Shown: positions 29,071 through 37,787 of the stretch, in pieces
Position numbering within the stretch: the first letter of the stretch is position 1
How the letters are laid out: each line of letters begins with the position of its first letter
NCBI RefSeq assembly: GCF_945956895.1
Contig: NZ_CAMFJF010000016.1
Location: 1-64,000 of the forward strand
Origin: an uncultured Allobosea sp.
Lineage (GTDB): Bacteria > Pseudomonadota > Alphaproteobacteria > Rhizobiales > Beijerinckiaceae
DNA length: 64,000 nucleotides
Direction of reading: 5' to 3'
Made by a program: the position numbers and the translations under genes
The notes under the pieces: model-generated
What the model was told of the DNA's origin: nothing
The model's input: only the letters and a program-made list of their open reading frames with translations
The model's database searches: none

Positions 29071-29966
29071 CAGGCTTTGGTCCTGAAACGTAATGGCGCG
29101 CTCGGCTGTGGCAGGCGCATCGGTACGCTGAAACGCTGCGCATTGGCGCTCGCGGCGTGGTGGGCAGCGAGTTCGCCGACGGTCGCGATCCAGACGCCGG
29201 GCGAGGCGGTCACCACGTCGAGCAGCTTCTCCAGCATGCGGACGCGCCCGGCCCGGCCGGAGATCCAGTCATGGACGGTCAGCATCATCATCCGCCCTTC
29301 GCGATGCAGCACCTCCCATTCGTCGAGCCAGGCATCGAGGATGCCGTTCTGGGCCGAGGGCGGGGCACGGTCCTGCGCGCTGCCGGTGAAGCGGAAATAG
29401 ACGGCATCGTCGACGGCCCAGAGCACCGGGACCTGCGTCACGCCGTCGATCGTATAGGGATGGTCGAGGCCCATCAGCGAGGAATCGTAGAGCCCGCGCC
29501 GCTTCACCTCCTCCAGCATGAAGGGCGTCATCTCCCAGGCCGGCGAGCGGAAGCCCTTCGGCACGATTCCGGCCTGGCTCTTGAACAGCGCGAGAGACTC
29601 GTCCATCGCCCGGGCGAATTCCTCTGGCCCGGCCTCGGTTGCGAGTTCATGGAAATAGCCGTGCAGGCCGATCTCATGGCCGCGCTCGACGAAGGCTGGC
29701 AGCAGCTCCGGGTGGTTCTTGGCGATCAGCCCCGGCACGAACAGCGTCGCCTTGATGCCGTAGCGGTCGAGCAGGTCGAGCAGCCGCCAGATGCCGACGC
29801 GCGGGCCGAACAGCCGCTGTTCGATCTGTCCGAGCGCGACCGGCGCGCCTTCCGGCAGGCTCCACTGGTAGGGGCTTTCCGCATCGACATCGATGGTGAA
29901 GCAGAAGGCGCTCGACTTGCCCTGCGGCCATTCATAGGCGGGGCGGGAGGCGTTTGGGGCGGTCAT
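29070..29966 (-). CDS. Polysaccharide deacetylase (NodB/PuuE) family hydrolase
   Basis: This 298-aa protein has the NodB-type barrel motifs TIDVD (Asp26, Asp28) and LHGYFHE (His102, His106), which would bind a divalent metal. No secretion signal is present, so it is cytoplasmic. Proteins with HGYxHE resemble the PuuE/allantoinase-like branch, which hydrolyses amide bonds of small molecules rather than polymers. It abuts the gamma-glutamyltransferase-like gene (start and stop share a base at 29070). In this operon it probably acts on an amide of the imported compound. Confidence 0.85.
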   Translation of the reverse strand: MTAPNASRPAYEWPQGKSSAFCFTIDVDAESPYQWSLPEGAPVALGQIEQRLFGPRVGIWRLLDLLDRYGIKATLFVPGLIAKNHPELLPAFVERGHEIGLHGYFHELATEAGPEEFARAMDESLALFKSQAGIVPKGFRSPAWEMTPFMLEEVKRRGLYDSSLMGLDHPYTIDGVTQVPVLWAVDDAVYFRFTGSAQDRAPPSAQNGILDAWLDEWEVLHREGRMMMLTVHDWISGRAGRVRMLEKLLDVVTASPGVWIATVGELAAHHAASANAQRFSVPMRLPQPSAPLRFRTKA

Positions 29967-29979
29967 GGGCTCAGCCTCC

Positions 29980-30765
29980 TCAGAGCGCCTGTTTTTTGTC
30001 CTGGTGGACGGCGAGCGAGCCGATCGAATTGCCGCCGTCGACCGTCAAGGTCGCGCCGGTGACATAGGCGGAGGCGTCGCTGGCGAGATAGAGCAGGGCG
30101 TTGCCGACATCGGCGCGCGAGGACGCCCGGCCAAGCGGGATCTGCGCGACGGTGTTCTGGATATGCGCGTCGGTCAGGGCGCTGACCGTGCTGCCGGTGG
30201 CGAAGCCCGGCTCCAGCGCGTTGGAGCGGATGCCGTATTCGGCGAGCTCGACGCCGAACCCCTTGGTCAGCCGGTCGAGCGCGGTCTTCGACATCGAGTA
30301 GACGCAGGCCGTGCGCCGCATCTTGCGCGAAGCGCCCGAGGAGATGTTGATGATCGAGCCCTTCACGCCCTTGCGCACCATCTGGGTCGCAAGCTCGCGG
30401 GTCAGGATGAAGGGCGCTCGTAGGTTGATCGCGAGGATGCGATCAAACTCGGCGGTCGGCGTGTCCAGCAGGAAAGCGCTCGGATAGATGCCGGCATTGT
30501 TGACGAGGATGTCGGCGGCGCCCCAGCGCTTGCCGATCTCGCTGGCGAGCGCCACGATCGAGGCCTCGTCGGTCAGGTCGGCGGGCATGACGAAGCTCTC
30601 GCCGGAAAGGCCCATCGCCTTGGCCTGGGCCTCCAGATCCCCGGCCCGTGCATCGGTCAGGCAGAGCGTGGCGCCGGCCTCGTGCAGCACTTCGGCGATC
30701 CAGCGGCCGATCACCCCGCAGGCGCCGGTGACGACGGCGCGCTTCCCCTTGATGTCCTCGAACAT
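29980..30765 (-). CDS. SDR-family oxidoreductase
   Basis: The 261-aa classical short-chain dehydrogenase has TGACGVIG at about 13-20 in place of the usual TGxxxGIG, NNAG at about 89-92, and the active-site Ser142/Ser143, Tyr156 and Lys160 (YSMSK). The aspartate in LTDAR after the second strand suggests NAD rather than NADP. It sits inside the importer operon, 13 bases from each neighbour, so it probably oxidises a hydroxyl of the imported substrate or its product. Confidence 0.9.
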   Translation of the reverse strand: MFEDIKGKRAVVTGACGVIGRWIAEVLHEAGATLCLTDARAGDLEAQAKAMGLSGESFVMPADLTDEASIVALASEIGKRWGAADILVNNAGIYPSAFLLDTPTAEFDRILAINLRAPFILTRELATQMVRKGVKGSIINISSGASRKMRRTACVYSMSKTALDRLTKGFGVELAEYGIRSNALEPGFATGSTVSALTDAHIQNTVAQIPLGRASSRADVGNALLYLASDASAYVTGATLTVDGGNSIGSLAVHQDKKQAL

Positions 30766-30777
30766 GGGCTTCTTCCT

Positions 30778-31635
30778 TCAGCGATGGCGGGGATCGAGGC
30801 GGTCGCGCACGGCGTCGCCGGTGAGATTAACGGCGAGCACCAGCACGAACAGGCAGATGCCGGGGAGGGTGGCGACCCACCAGGCGGTCGCGACATAGTT
30901 CCGGCCGGTCGAGAGCATCGCGCCCCAGCTCGCGGTCGGCGGCTGGACGCCGAGCCCAAGGAAGGACAGGCCAGCCTCGAACAGGATCATCAGCCCGAAT
31001 TCGAGCGTCGCGACGACGCTGACGGCACCCACGATATTGGGCAGGACATGGCGGAAGAGGACGCGCGGCGCGCTCGCCCCCATCAGCGCCGAGAGCCGGA
31101 CATAGGGCATGTTGGCGACGGAGAGCGTCTGGCTGTAGGCGATGCGGGCGTAGCGCGGCCAGCGCGTCAGCGCGAGCACCATGATGACATTGACGATGCC
31201 GGGGCCGAGCACCGCGACGGTGATGATCGCGAGCAGGATCGCCGGGATCGACAGGAAGACGTCGACGACGCGCATCACCGTGATCTCGACCCAGCCGCGT
31301 CGGTAACCGGCGATCATGCCGAGCGTCGTGCCGACAACGCCGGAGAGGATGACCGAGGCGAAGGCGACGATCAGCGAGATGCGCGCGCCATGTATCACGC
31401 GGCTGAGCAGGTCGCGGCCGAGCTCGTCGCTGCCGAGCCAGTAATGGAAGCTGCGCGAGACTGTGCCGGGCGGCTTCAACCGGCCGAGCAGGTTCTGCTG
31501 GTTCGGATCATAGGGCGCCAGCCAGGGCGCGAAGACCGCGACCAGCACAACGAACGCGATGATGCCGACCGGCCACCAGCGCCACAGCGCGCGGCGCTTG
31601 CTGCGCGGGATCGGGCTTGCCGTGGCGACGCTCAC
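30778..31635 (-). CDS. Peptide/opine-type ABC transporter permease (DppC family)
   Basis: The 285-aa protein has an N-terminal helix, the conserved YWLGSDELGRDLLSRVIHGA stretch of DppC-type permeases, five further helices and an EAA loop near GASAPRVLFRHVLPN. It overlaps the DppB-type gene upstream by four bases and forms the inner-membrane channel with it. Confidence 0.92.
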   Translation of the reverse strand: MSVATASPIPRSKRRALWRWWPVGIIAFVVLVAVFAPWLAPYDPNQQNLLGRLKPPGTVSRSFHYWLGSDELGRDLLSRVIHGARISLIVAFASVILSGVVGTTLGMIAGYRRGWVEITVMRVVDVFLSIPAILLAIITVAVLGPGIVNVIMVLALTRWPRYARIAYSQTLSVANMPYVRLSALMGASAPRVLFRHVLPNIVGAVSVVATLEFGLMILFEAGLSFLGLGVQPPTASWGAMLSTGRNYVATAWWVATLPGICLFVLVLAVNLTGDAVRDRLDPRHR

Positions 31636-32558
31636 CGCGCGCCCTCCAGCACGATGCGCGGGTCAACCAGGCTGTAGAGCAGGTCCGACATGAGGTTGAG
31701 CAGCACAGTCACGAAGGCGCCGAGCAGCACCACGCCCTGCACGATCATGAAGTCGCGTGCCAGGATCGCCTGCACCGTCACTTGTCCCAGGCCGGGCCAT
31801 GCGAAGACCGTCTCGACGATGACGGCGCCGGCCAACAGGTTCGAGATTTCGAGCGCGGCGACGGTGATGACCGGGATCGAGGCGTTGCGCGCGAGATGGT
31901 GGATGAGCAGCCGGCCGCTGCGGACGCCGCGCGAGCGGGCAGTGCGGACATAGTCCTTCGAGAGTTCGTCGAGCAGGGCCGAGCGGGTGATGCGTGCGAA
32001 GGTCGCCATGCTCAGCAGGCCGAGCGCGAAGGACGGCATGACGAGATGCCAGAGATCGCCGGTGGAGGAGGGCGGCAGCCAGCCGAGCAGCACCGAGAAC
32101 ACCAGGATCATCAGGATGCCGCTCCAGAAGGTCGGCATGCTCTGGGCGGCGAGGACGAAACCGGCGGCCGCCTTCGCCGCAGGCGAGTTGCGGAAGATCG
32201 CCAGCAGGATACCGATCGGCACGCCGATGCCGCAGGCGACGAGGAGCGCGCCGGCCGCCAGCATCAACGTATAGGGCAGGCGCGAAGCGATGATCGTGGT
32301 CACCGGCACGCGCTGCACCACCGACTGACCGAGATCGAAACGCGCGAGCTCGCCGAGGAAGTCGAGATACTGCACCGGGAGCGGCCGATCGAAGCCGAGC
32401 TGGTGGCGCAAGGCCGCGATATCGGCCTGCGTCGCCGTCTCCGGCACGAGCAGGTAGGTCGGGTCTCCCGTCAGGCGCTGGACGAAGAAGATCAGCGTCA
32501 CCACCCCGAGGATGGTGACGAGCGCCTGGCCCAGCCGGCGGAGCAGGAAACCCGGCAC
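31632..32558 (-). CDS. Peptide/opine-type ABC transporter permease (DppB family)
   Basis: The 308-aa permease has six helices, an N-terminal FLLRRLGQALVTILGVVTLI segment, a periplasmic loop after the first helix, and the ATPase-contacting loop near RTARSRGVRSGRLLIHH. It follows the binding-protein gene by 6 bases and overlaps the DppC-type gene. Confidence 0.92.
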   Translation of the reverse strand: MPGFLLRRLGQALVTILGVVTLIFFVQRLTGDPTYLLVPETATQADIAALRHQLGFDRPLPVQYLDFLGELARFDLGQSVVQRVPVTTIIASRLPYTLMLAAGALLVACGIGVPIGILLAIFRNSPAAKAAAGFVLAAQSMPTFWSGILMILVFSVLLGWLPPSSTGDLWHLVMPSFALGLLSMATFARITRSALLDELSKDYVRTARSRGVRSGRLLIHHLARNASIPVITVAALEISNLLAGAVIVETVFAWPGLGQVTVQAILARDFMIVQGVVLLGAFVTVLLNLMSDLLYSLVDPRIVLEGAR

Positions 32559-32564
32559 CGCGGC

Positions 32565-34070
32565 TCAGTCCTTCCAGCTCATCCGGTTGATGAACATGCT
32601 TTCGTTCGGCGTCGGCTGGAAGGTCAGGTTCTTCGCCGCGCCATAGATCACCACGGCCTGGTAGAGCGGCACGACCGGCACGTCGCTGGCGACGATCTCA
32701 TGCACTTGCTTGTAGGCGGCGAGACGCTTGTTCGTGTCGAGCGTCGCGCGCGCCTCCTCCAACAAGCTATCCATCTTCGGGTTGCGATAGGCCGACCAGC
32801 CGCTGCTCTTGTGCAACAGCGGGAAGAGCACGCCATCGGCATCCTGGCAGGCGCAGGACCAGCGGCCGAAGCTGAGCAGCGAGGTCGTCTCCGGCCCGGC
32901 CTGGGCGCGCTTCAGATAGGTTGCCATGTCCGACATCGCGATCTTCACGTTGAAGCCGGCTTCGGTCAGCATCTGCTGGATCGCCTGGACGATGCGCTGG
33001 TCGAAGACCGGCGCGGTCGAGAGATCGATCTCCGCCTTCGCGGCCGGGCCTGCCTCGGCGATCAGCGCCTTGGCTTTGGCGAGGTCGTGTTCCGGCGCCT
33101 TGATGCCGTCGACCCAACCGAAAATCGCCGGCGTCAGCAGTTCCGGCACCTGCTTGTCATAGCCGCCAAGCAGGCCGTCGATCATCGCCTGCTTGTCGAG
33201 CGCGTAGGCGGCCGCGAGCCGGAGCTTGGGATTGTCGAAGGGCGGCTTGGTCGTGTTGAGCCGGACATAGGCGACACGCTCGGTCAGGCCGATCAGCGCA
33301 TGGGCCTTGGGCGAGGATTTGAGCTGACCGGCCTGGTCGGCATCGAGTGTAACCACAAGATCGCTCGCGCCTGCCTGCAGATTGGCGAGCCGCGTCGCTG
33401 CATCCGGGACGGCGCGGAAGGTCACCGCTGGGAATGGCGCCTTGGCGCCCCAATAGGCGTCGTTGCGCGCGAGCTGCACGTTCACGCCGCGCTGCCAGGA
33501 CTCGAACTTATAGGGGCCGCTGCCGACGGGCTTGAGGTTGAAGGCATCTTTGCCGACCGCCTCGACCACGGCCTTGGGCACGATCGAGAGCTTGACGAGC
33601 TGGGCCAGCAGCGCCGGATAGGCCCCGGCGGTGACGAGCTTCACCTTGGTCGACGAGAGCGCGATCGCCTCCGTGATCTTGTCGAACTGGCCGAGCTGGG
33701 GGCTGGCGAATTTCGGGTCGGTGATGCGCTTGACGCTGTAGACGACGTCGTCGGCCGTCAGCTTCGAGCCATCATGGAAGGTGATATCGCTGCGCAGGTC
33801 GAATTCGATCTCGGTATCCGAGACCTGCTTCCAGGCGGTTGCGACCTGCGGGACGATCGCGCCCTTGTCGTCGCGGGTGACGAGATTGTCGAAGATGTTG
33901 CGGTAGACATAGTAGCTGTCGGGATTCCACTGCACCTGCGGATCGAGCGAGGACGGCTCGTTGACGAGGTCGACGACGAAACGATCCTTGGCGGCCAGCG
34001 CCGGCCCGGCCGCGAGGCCGAGCGCGGTGGCGACGAGGAAGGCGGCTGCGGCTTTCGAAACACGGCTCAT
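32565..34070 (-). CDS. Family 5 extracellular solute-binding protein (peptide/opine type)
   Basis: This 501-aa precursor has a signal peptide ending PALA before AKDRFVVDL. The family 5 landmark is near residues 80-110 (ATAWKQVSDTEIEFDLRSDI then FHDGSKLTADDVVYSV). It captures the substrate in the periplasm for the permease and ATPases downstream. The operon enzymes suggest the ligand is an amide-linked or gamma-glutamyl compound rather than a free dipeptide. Its start overlaps the stop of the GntR gene (ATGA at 34067-34070). Confidence 0.92.
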   Translation of the reverse strand: MSRVSKAAAAFLVATALGLAAGPALAAKDRFVVDLVNEPSSLDPQVQWNPDSYYVYRNIFDNLVTRDDKGAIVPQVATAWKQVSDTEIEFDLRSDITFHDGSKLTADDVVYSVKRITDPKFASPQLGQFDKITEAIALSSTKVKLVTAGAYPALLAQLVKLSIVPKAVVEAVGKDAFNLKPVGSGPYKFESWQRGVNVQLARNDAYWGAKAPFPAVTFRAVPDAATRLANLQAGASDLVVTLDADQAGQLKSSPKAHALIGLTERVAYVRLNTTKPPFDNPKLRLAAAYALDKQAMIDGLLGGYDKQVPELLTPAIFGWVDGIKAPEHDLAKAKALIAEAGPAAKAEIDLSTAPVFDQRIVQAIQQMLTEAGFNVKIAMSDMATYLKRAQAGPETTSLLSFGRWSCACQDADGVLFPLLHKSSGWSAYRNPKMDSLLEEARATLDTNKRLAAYKQVHEIVASDVPVVPLYQAVVIYGAAKNLTFQPTPNESMFINRMSWKD

Positions 34071-34846
34071 CGCGATTTCTCCTCGGATACGGTGTGGGAC
34101 GGCTTGCGGTCGTTCGTACTCTGGCGGCGTCGGCGGCTGCGTACGGAAACAGGTTCGTTCTGCGGAAGCAGGTGTGCGGTGGCGAGAAAGCCGTGCGCCA
34201 CGGCATCGGTGAAGCGCGCTTGTTCCTGTTGAAGTGCGAGCCGTGCAGCCTCTCGGTCGTTGCGCAGGAGCGCATCGAGCAATGGACGCGGATCGGCTGC
34301 GGGCGGCGTCGCGCCGGCGAGTTCAAGCGAGCGCGTCAGGCGCTCGGTATGATCCCAGAGATCGCGCAGCCAGACCGCGATGAAACCACCGACCCGCAGG
34401 GCCAGGAGATCGAGCGCCTGCCGGCACAATTGCTGCGCCATGGTGCGTGCGGAAGGATCGTCGCGGTCGATGACGGCGTCAATCGCCCCCCGCAGGCTGC
34501 CGAGCAGCGCAGCGCTGTGTTCATCCAGCGGCCTCTCGACCAGAGCCGGCTCGATCCGTAGCCGCGCCTCGACGATCGCGCTGGCAAGCGCGCCGTCGAC
34601 CGCGGCGACGCGCCAGCCTTGCCGTGCGTGCCGGGCGACGAAGCCCGCTGTCGCGAGTTCCGTCAGCGCGACGCGAACAGCGGCGCGCCCGAGGCCGAAG
34701 CGCTGCGCGAGATCACCCTCATGCGCGTAGGTGCCGGGAACGAGCTCGCAGCGGACAAGCGCCTGCCGCAGGCGCCGGCTCGCAAAGGCGATGTCGCTCT
34801 CTGCCGCTGGCGGTTTGGGTAGGGAGAAGGGTGACTGGTCGAGCAT
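34067..34846 (-). CDS. GntR-family transcriptional regulator of the importer operon
   Basis: The 259-aa protein has an N-terminal winged helix (LAQRFGLGRAAVRVALTELA, about residues 47-66) and a helical C-terminal domain of FCD type with conserved Arg, Asp and His (LRIEPALVERPLDEH, LWDHTERLTRSLE). ATG 34846 is chosen; an upstream TTG at 34885 falls inside the palindromic operator. It is the first gene of the operon 34846-25569 and probably represses it until the substrate or an intermediate binds. Confidence 0.88.
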   Translation of the reverse strand: MLDQSPFSLPKPPAAESDIAFASRRLRQALVRCELVPGTYAHEGDLAQRFGLGRAAVRVALTELATAGFVARHARQGWRVAAVDGALASAIVEARLRIEPALVERPLDEHSAALLGSLRGAIDAVIDRDDPSARTMAQQLCRQALDLLALRVGGFIAVWLRDLWDHTERLTRSLELAGATPPAADPRPLLDALLRNDREAARLALQQEQARFTDAVAHGFLATAHLLPQNEPVSVRSRRRRQSTNDRKPSHTVSEEKSR

Positions 34847-34864
34847 GAAGCCATGCTGGCTCAG

Positions 34865-34903
34865 TTTCTGACATCTGACAATCAATTTGTGAGATGTTAG
34901 AAA
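34865..34903. promoter_or_regulatory. Strong inverted-repeat operator upstream of the GntR operon
   Basis: TTTCTGACATCTGACA (34865-34880) matches the reverse complement of 34888-34903 at 14 of 16 positions around a 7-base AT-rich spacer. The left half is itself a tandem of TCTGACA. It ends about 19 bases from the regulator start codon, so a bound repressor would block transcription. The site most likely serves autoregulation by the adjacent GntR protein. Confidence 0.7.
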
Positions 34904-34923
34904 TGCATGATCCGGCGCGCTTA

Positions 34924-34947
34924 AGCCCCGCCATGCATGGCGGGGCT
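34924..34947 (-). terminator. Perfect 24-bp palindrome downstream of the MFS gene
   Basis: A self-complementary sequence built on AGCCCCGCCAT and its complement lies 53 bases beyond the MFS stop codon and just before the GntR operator. It can form a 10-bp or longer GC-rich stem. Only a weak T-tract follows, so termination may be partial or the hairpin may protect the 3' end. Confidence 0.5.
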
Positions 34948-34999
34948 ATGGCTTTGATCCTGTTCGAATGATCGGCTGCCAGGTTGCGCTGCCGAAAGC

Positions 35000-36199
35000 C
35001 TATTGTTCGGCTGGAACGGTGCTCGCGGTGGGCGCGGTCTGCGCCAGGAAGAAGAAGGCCAGCGACGCACACCAGACGATCAGGCCGAACACCGTGGCGC
35101 CGGCCAGCACCAGCCCGAAACCGCCTTGCGCATGCAGCACGGCCAGCATCGGCACGACAAAGCCGCTGACGGTGAAGCCGAGAAAATAGCGCACGCTGAA
35201 CGCCTTGGCGCGATGCTGCGCCGGTACGTAGCGGGCGACCATCGCATCGTTGACGACGACCTGCCCATAGATCGCGGCCATGGTCAGGACGAGGCCGAGC
35301 AGCAACGGCACGCCCGAGGTCGTCGCGGCGAGCGCGAGGCCCAGCGGCTGCAGGAGCGCGAGGCCGACGAACAGGGCGGGCAGCGTGTAGCGGTCGACCA
35401 GCCGGCCCATCAGCCATTGCGTCGCTGCCCCGAACACGAAGACGAGCGTTGCCAGCGAACCGGTGAGCGCCAGCGGCAGGTCGAGGCCGAGCCGCTCATC
35501 GATGATCTTCGGCAGCGCGATCGTGGTGATGTTGAAGGTCATGCCGCCGGCGATGATTGCCACGGCGAAGACGGCGAGCAGCACCATCGGCCGGCTGACC
35601 GGGATGAGCTCGGCCTTGCCGGAACGGTTCGCGGACGGGTTCCCGTCGCCGGGCACGAGCGCGAGGAAGGCGGCGCCGAGCACGAGGCAGACGAGGCCTG
35701 GCAGGATGAAGGCGGCGCGCCAGCCGAAATTCGCGGCGATGAGCGCGGTGACGCCGGCTGCGGAGGCTGCGCCGAGATTGCCCCAGACGGCGTTGACGCC
35801 GAGATCGCGGCCGAGCTGGCGGGCATGGCTGACCAGCATGGTCGAGCCGACCGGGTGATAGATCGCCGAGGCGACGCCGAGCACGAGCAGCCAGCCCGCG
35901 AAGGCGGCGGGCCGGTCCGCGCTGGCGACGCCGAGGCAGGACAACCCGTAGCCGATGAAAAACACGGCGAGCATGTTGCGCCGGCCGAACCGGTCGGAAA
36001 GCCAGCCCATCGGCAGGGAGCACAGCCCGAAAGCGACGAAGGCACCGGTGGCGAGGCCGATGAGCTCGGCATAGCTGAGATTGGTCTGCGCCGCGATCGC
36101 GATCACCGCCGTCGGATAGATCAGCAGCACGAAATGATCGAGCGCATGGGCCGCGTTGACGAAAAGAAGGGTGCGCTTGGACAGGGTCTCGGGGCTCAT
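35000..36199 (-). CDS. MFS transporter
   Basis: This 399-aa protein has twelve hydrophobic helices. The motif between helices 2 and 3 is GWLSDRFGRRNM, the signature of major facilitator proteins, and a related loop (GRLVDRYTLPAL) follows helix 8. It resembles the sugar/fosmidomycin-efflux type branch, but the substrate cannot be told. It is divergent from an AraC-family regulator gene, which is its probable controller. Confidence 0.88.
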   Translation of the reverse strand: MSPETLSKRTLLFVNAAHALDHFVLLIYPTAVIAIAAQTNLSYAELIGLATGAFVAFGLCSLPMGWLSDRFGRRNMLAVFFIGYGLSCLGVASADRPAAFAGWLLVLGVASAIYHPVGSTMLVSHARQLGRDLGVNAVWGNLGAASAAGVTALIAANFGWRAAFILPGLVCLVLGAAFLALVPGDGNPSANRSGKAELIPVSRPMVLLAVFAVAIIAGGMTFNITTIALPKIIDERLGLDLPLALTGSLATLVFVFGAATQWLMGRLVDRYTLPALFVGLALLQPLGLALAATTSGVPLLLGLVLTMAAIYGQVVVNDAMVARYVPAQHRAKAFSVRYFLGFTVSGFVVPMLAVLHAQGGFGLVLAGATVFGLIVWCASLAFFFLAQTAPTASTVPAEQ

Positions 36200-36235
36200 G
36201 GGCGATCTCGCAGAAGGGATGCCTCACTTTAGCTT

Positions 36236-36257
36236 GACCCGTTAAGCCTGTCGGGTC
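36236..36257. promoter_or_regulatory. Inverted repeat between MFS and AraC genes
   Basis: GACCCG at 36236-36241 and CGGGTC at 36252-36257 are perfect complements separated by 10 bases, about one helical turn. They sit midway in the 93-base divergent promoter, where the AraC-family protein would be expected to bind. Confidence 0.35.
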
Positions 36258-36292
36258 GTTATCTGACATGATCGGGCCAAAGGAGCGCGAGG

Positions 36293-37087
36293 ATGCGCGG
36301 CGAGAGCGAAGCCTACCAGACGGTGCCGCGCGCCGTCGCCGTGATGCCGAGGAGCTATGAGGCCGGCGCGAGCACGGGCTGGCACAGTCATCCACGCGCG
36401 CAATTGCTTTATGCTACCGCCGGGCTGACGCTGGTGCGGGCGGAGGACGGCACCTGGGTTCTGCCGGCAAGGCATGCGCTCTGGATTCCGCCGCGTCTCT
36501 CCCATGAGGTCAGGATGCATGGCGCGGTCTCGATGTGCTCGGCCTATATCGCACCGGAGGCGGTCGGCGTCCTGCCTGTGGGATGTCGCGTGCTGGAGGT
36601 CTCAAGTCTGCTGGCTTCGGCGCTGGAGGCGCTGTCGGCCGAGCCGATGCTCTATGACGAGGCCGGGCGCGGCGGGCATCTCGCGGCGCTGATCCTCGAC
36701 GAGATCGCACGGGCGCCCGAGACGGCGCTGACCCTGCCCTTGCCGCGCGACCCGCGCCTGCGGCGGATCTGCGATGCGCTGCTGAAGGACCCCGCGCTCG
36801 ACATCGATCTCGACGGCTGGGCCGAGCGCGTCGGCGCGAGCCGGCGCACCCTGACGCGCGGCTTCCGGGCGGAGACCGGCTTGAGCTTCGGCGACTGGCG
36901 CTCGCGCCTGCGCGTGCTTCGCGCCCTGACGATGGCGAGCGATGGCGTTCCGCTGCAGCAGATCGCGAGGGCAGTCGGCTATCTCGACCAGCGTCCGCTG
37001 CGGATAGCCGCGCGGCGGCTGCTCGACCGGACGATTGCCGCCCCCTTCGATAGGGCGGCGGGGAAGCCTGCCGTAACGAGACGGTGA
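36293..37087 (+). CDS. AraC-family regulator with cupin sensor domain
   Basis: The 264-aa protein has an N-terminal cupin (GWHSHPRAQLLYATAGLTLV and LWIPPRLSHEVRMHG) and a C-terminal AraC DNA-binding domain. The first helix-turn-helix is at about 180-210 (LDGWAERVGASRRTLTRGFR). The second is reduced: GYLDQRPLRIAARRL stands where most members have a serine- and phenylalanine-rich GYxSxSAFxxAFRR. AGGAGCGCGAGG precedes the start. It probably senses the substrate of the divergent MFS transporter. The degenerate second motif could weaken DNA binding. Confidence 0.82.
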   Translation: MRGESEAYQTVPRAVAVMPRSYEAGASTGWHSHPRAQLLYATAGLTLVRAEDGTWVLPARHALWIPPRLSHEVRMHGAVSMCSAYIAPEAVGVLPVGCRVLEVSSLLASALEALSAEPMLYDEAGRGGHLAALILDEIARAPETALTLPLPRDPRLRRICDALLKDPALDIDLDGWAERVGASRRTLTRGFRAETGLSFGDWRSRLRVLRALTMASDGVPLQQIARAVGYLDQRPLRIAARRLLDRTIAAPFDRAAGKPAVTRR

Positions 37088-37146
37088 CCCGCGGCTGTTT
37101 TGGCGCCGATGACAAGCCGGCGCGTGATCGTCGCCTCGGCCCGAGG

Positions 37147-37545
37147 TCAGGCCACGTTGTCGTCGCGGCGGGCGATCGTCTCGACGATCGCCACGGCGAG
37201 AGCCCGATCGCGCTGCGAACGAATCCGCCCGAATGCCGCATCGAGCTTGCCGGACTGGGGAGGTCTCTCGATTGTCGTCCCGTATTCCGCGCCAGCCTCG
37301 GCAAAGCCCGCATCCGGCGCGCTCAGGCCCTCGAAGAAGGCGGCCGGGCTCGTTCCGAGAAAGCGCGCGAGCATGAAAAGGGCCCCCGCGCTCAGGCGGT
37401 CCTTGCCCTTCTCGTAATTGCCCATCTGCTGGAACGAGACATCGAGAACGGCGCCAAGATCGGCCTGGCTCAGGCCGTGCTTCTTGCGGAGAACGCGCAG
37501 CCGGTCTCCGATATGGCGGTTGATCGCCTCAGCTTCCGTACGCAT
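37147..37545 (-). CDS. Xre-family HTH regulator
   Basis: This 132-aa protein carries a Cro/C1-type helix-turn-helix at about residues 14-67 (LRKKHGLSQADLGAVLDVSF then QMGNYEKGKDRLS). The C-terminal half is short and has no known domain. GGAGG lies 5 bases before ATG 37545; an in-frame ATG 34 codons upstream lacks a ribosome site. It is convergent with the AraC gene and unlinked to an obvious target, though the dipeptide importer operon on the same strand is close. Confidence 0.85.
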   Translation of the reverse strand: MRTEAEAINRHIGDRLRVLRKKHGLSQADLGAVLDVSFQQMGNYEKGKDRLSAGALFMLARFLGTSPAAFFEGLSAPDAGFAEAGAEYGTTIERPPQSGKLDAAFGRIRSQRDRALAVAIVETIARRDDNVA

Positions 37546-37739
37546 TCGCGCCTCCAGTCGCGTCGAACCGGAAAGCCAGTTTGCCTCCGCAGCCGTGAGC
37601 CCGTCCAGTTTATCCCGAAAATTATCCGAGAATGGCCCGGGTTGCATTGCGATAGAACAATGGATCTCGCCGGAATCGTCGCGCGTCCGCTGTCGCAGGA
37701 AATGAATCCGACGATAGCGGCGCGTGGCGCAAGCCGAGC

Positions 37740-37767
37740 CGGACAGGCCGCGGCGTTGGCCTGTCCG
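37740..37767 (-). terminator. Hairpin at the end of the dpp operon
   Basis: CGGACAGGCC and GGCCTGTCCG form a perfect 10-bp stem with an 8-base loop, 21 bases beyond the dppF stop. There is no T-tract on the minus strand, so it may act with Rho or as a 3' stabiliser. Confidence 0.5.
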
Positions 37768-37787
37768 CTGGATGCCTTGCGTCGGGA

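Noticed and set aside
31617-34232. 871-codon plus-strand open frame
   Set aside because: It runs antisense to two permeases and a binding protein with clear family motifs; its product is Arg/Glu/His-rich with no domain.
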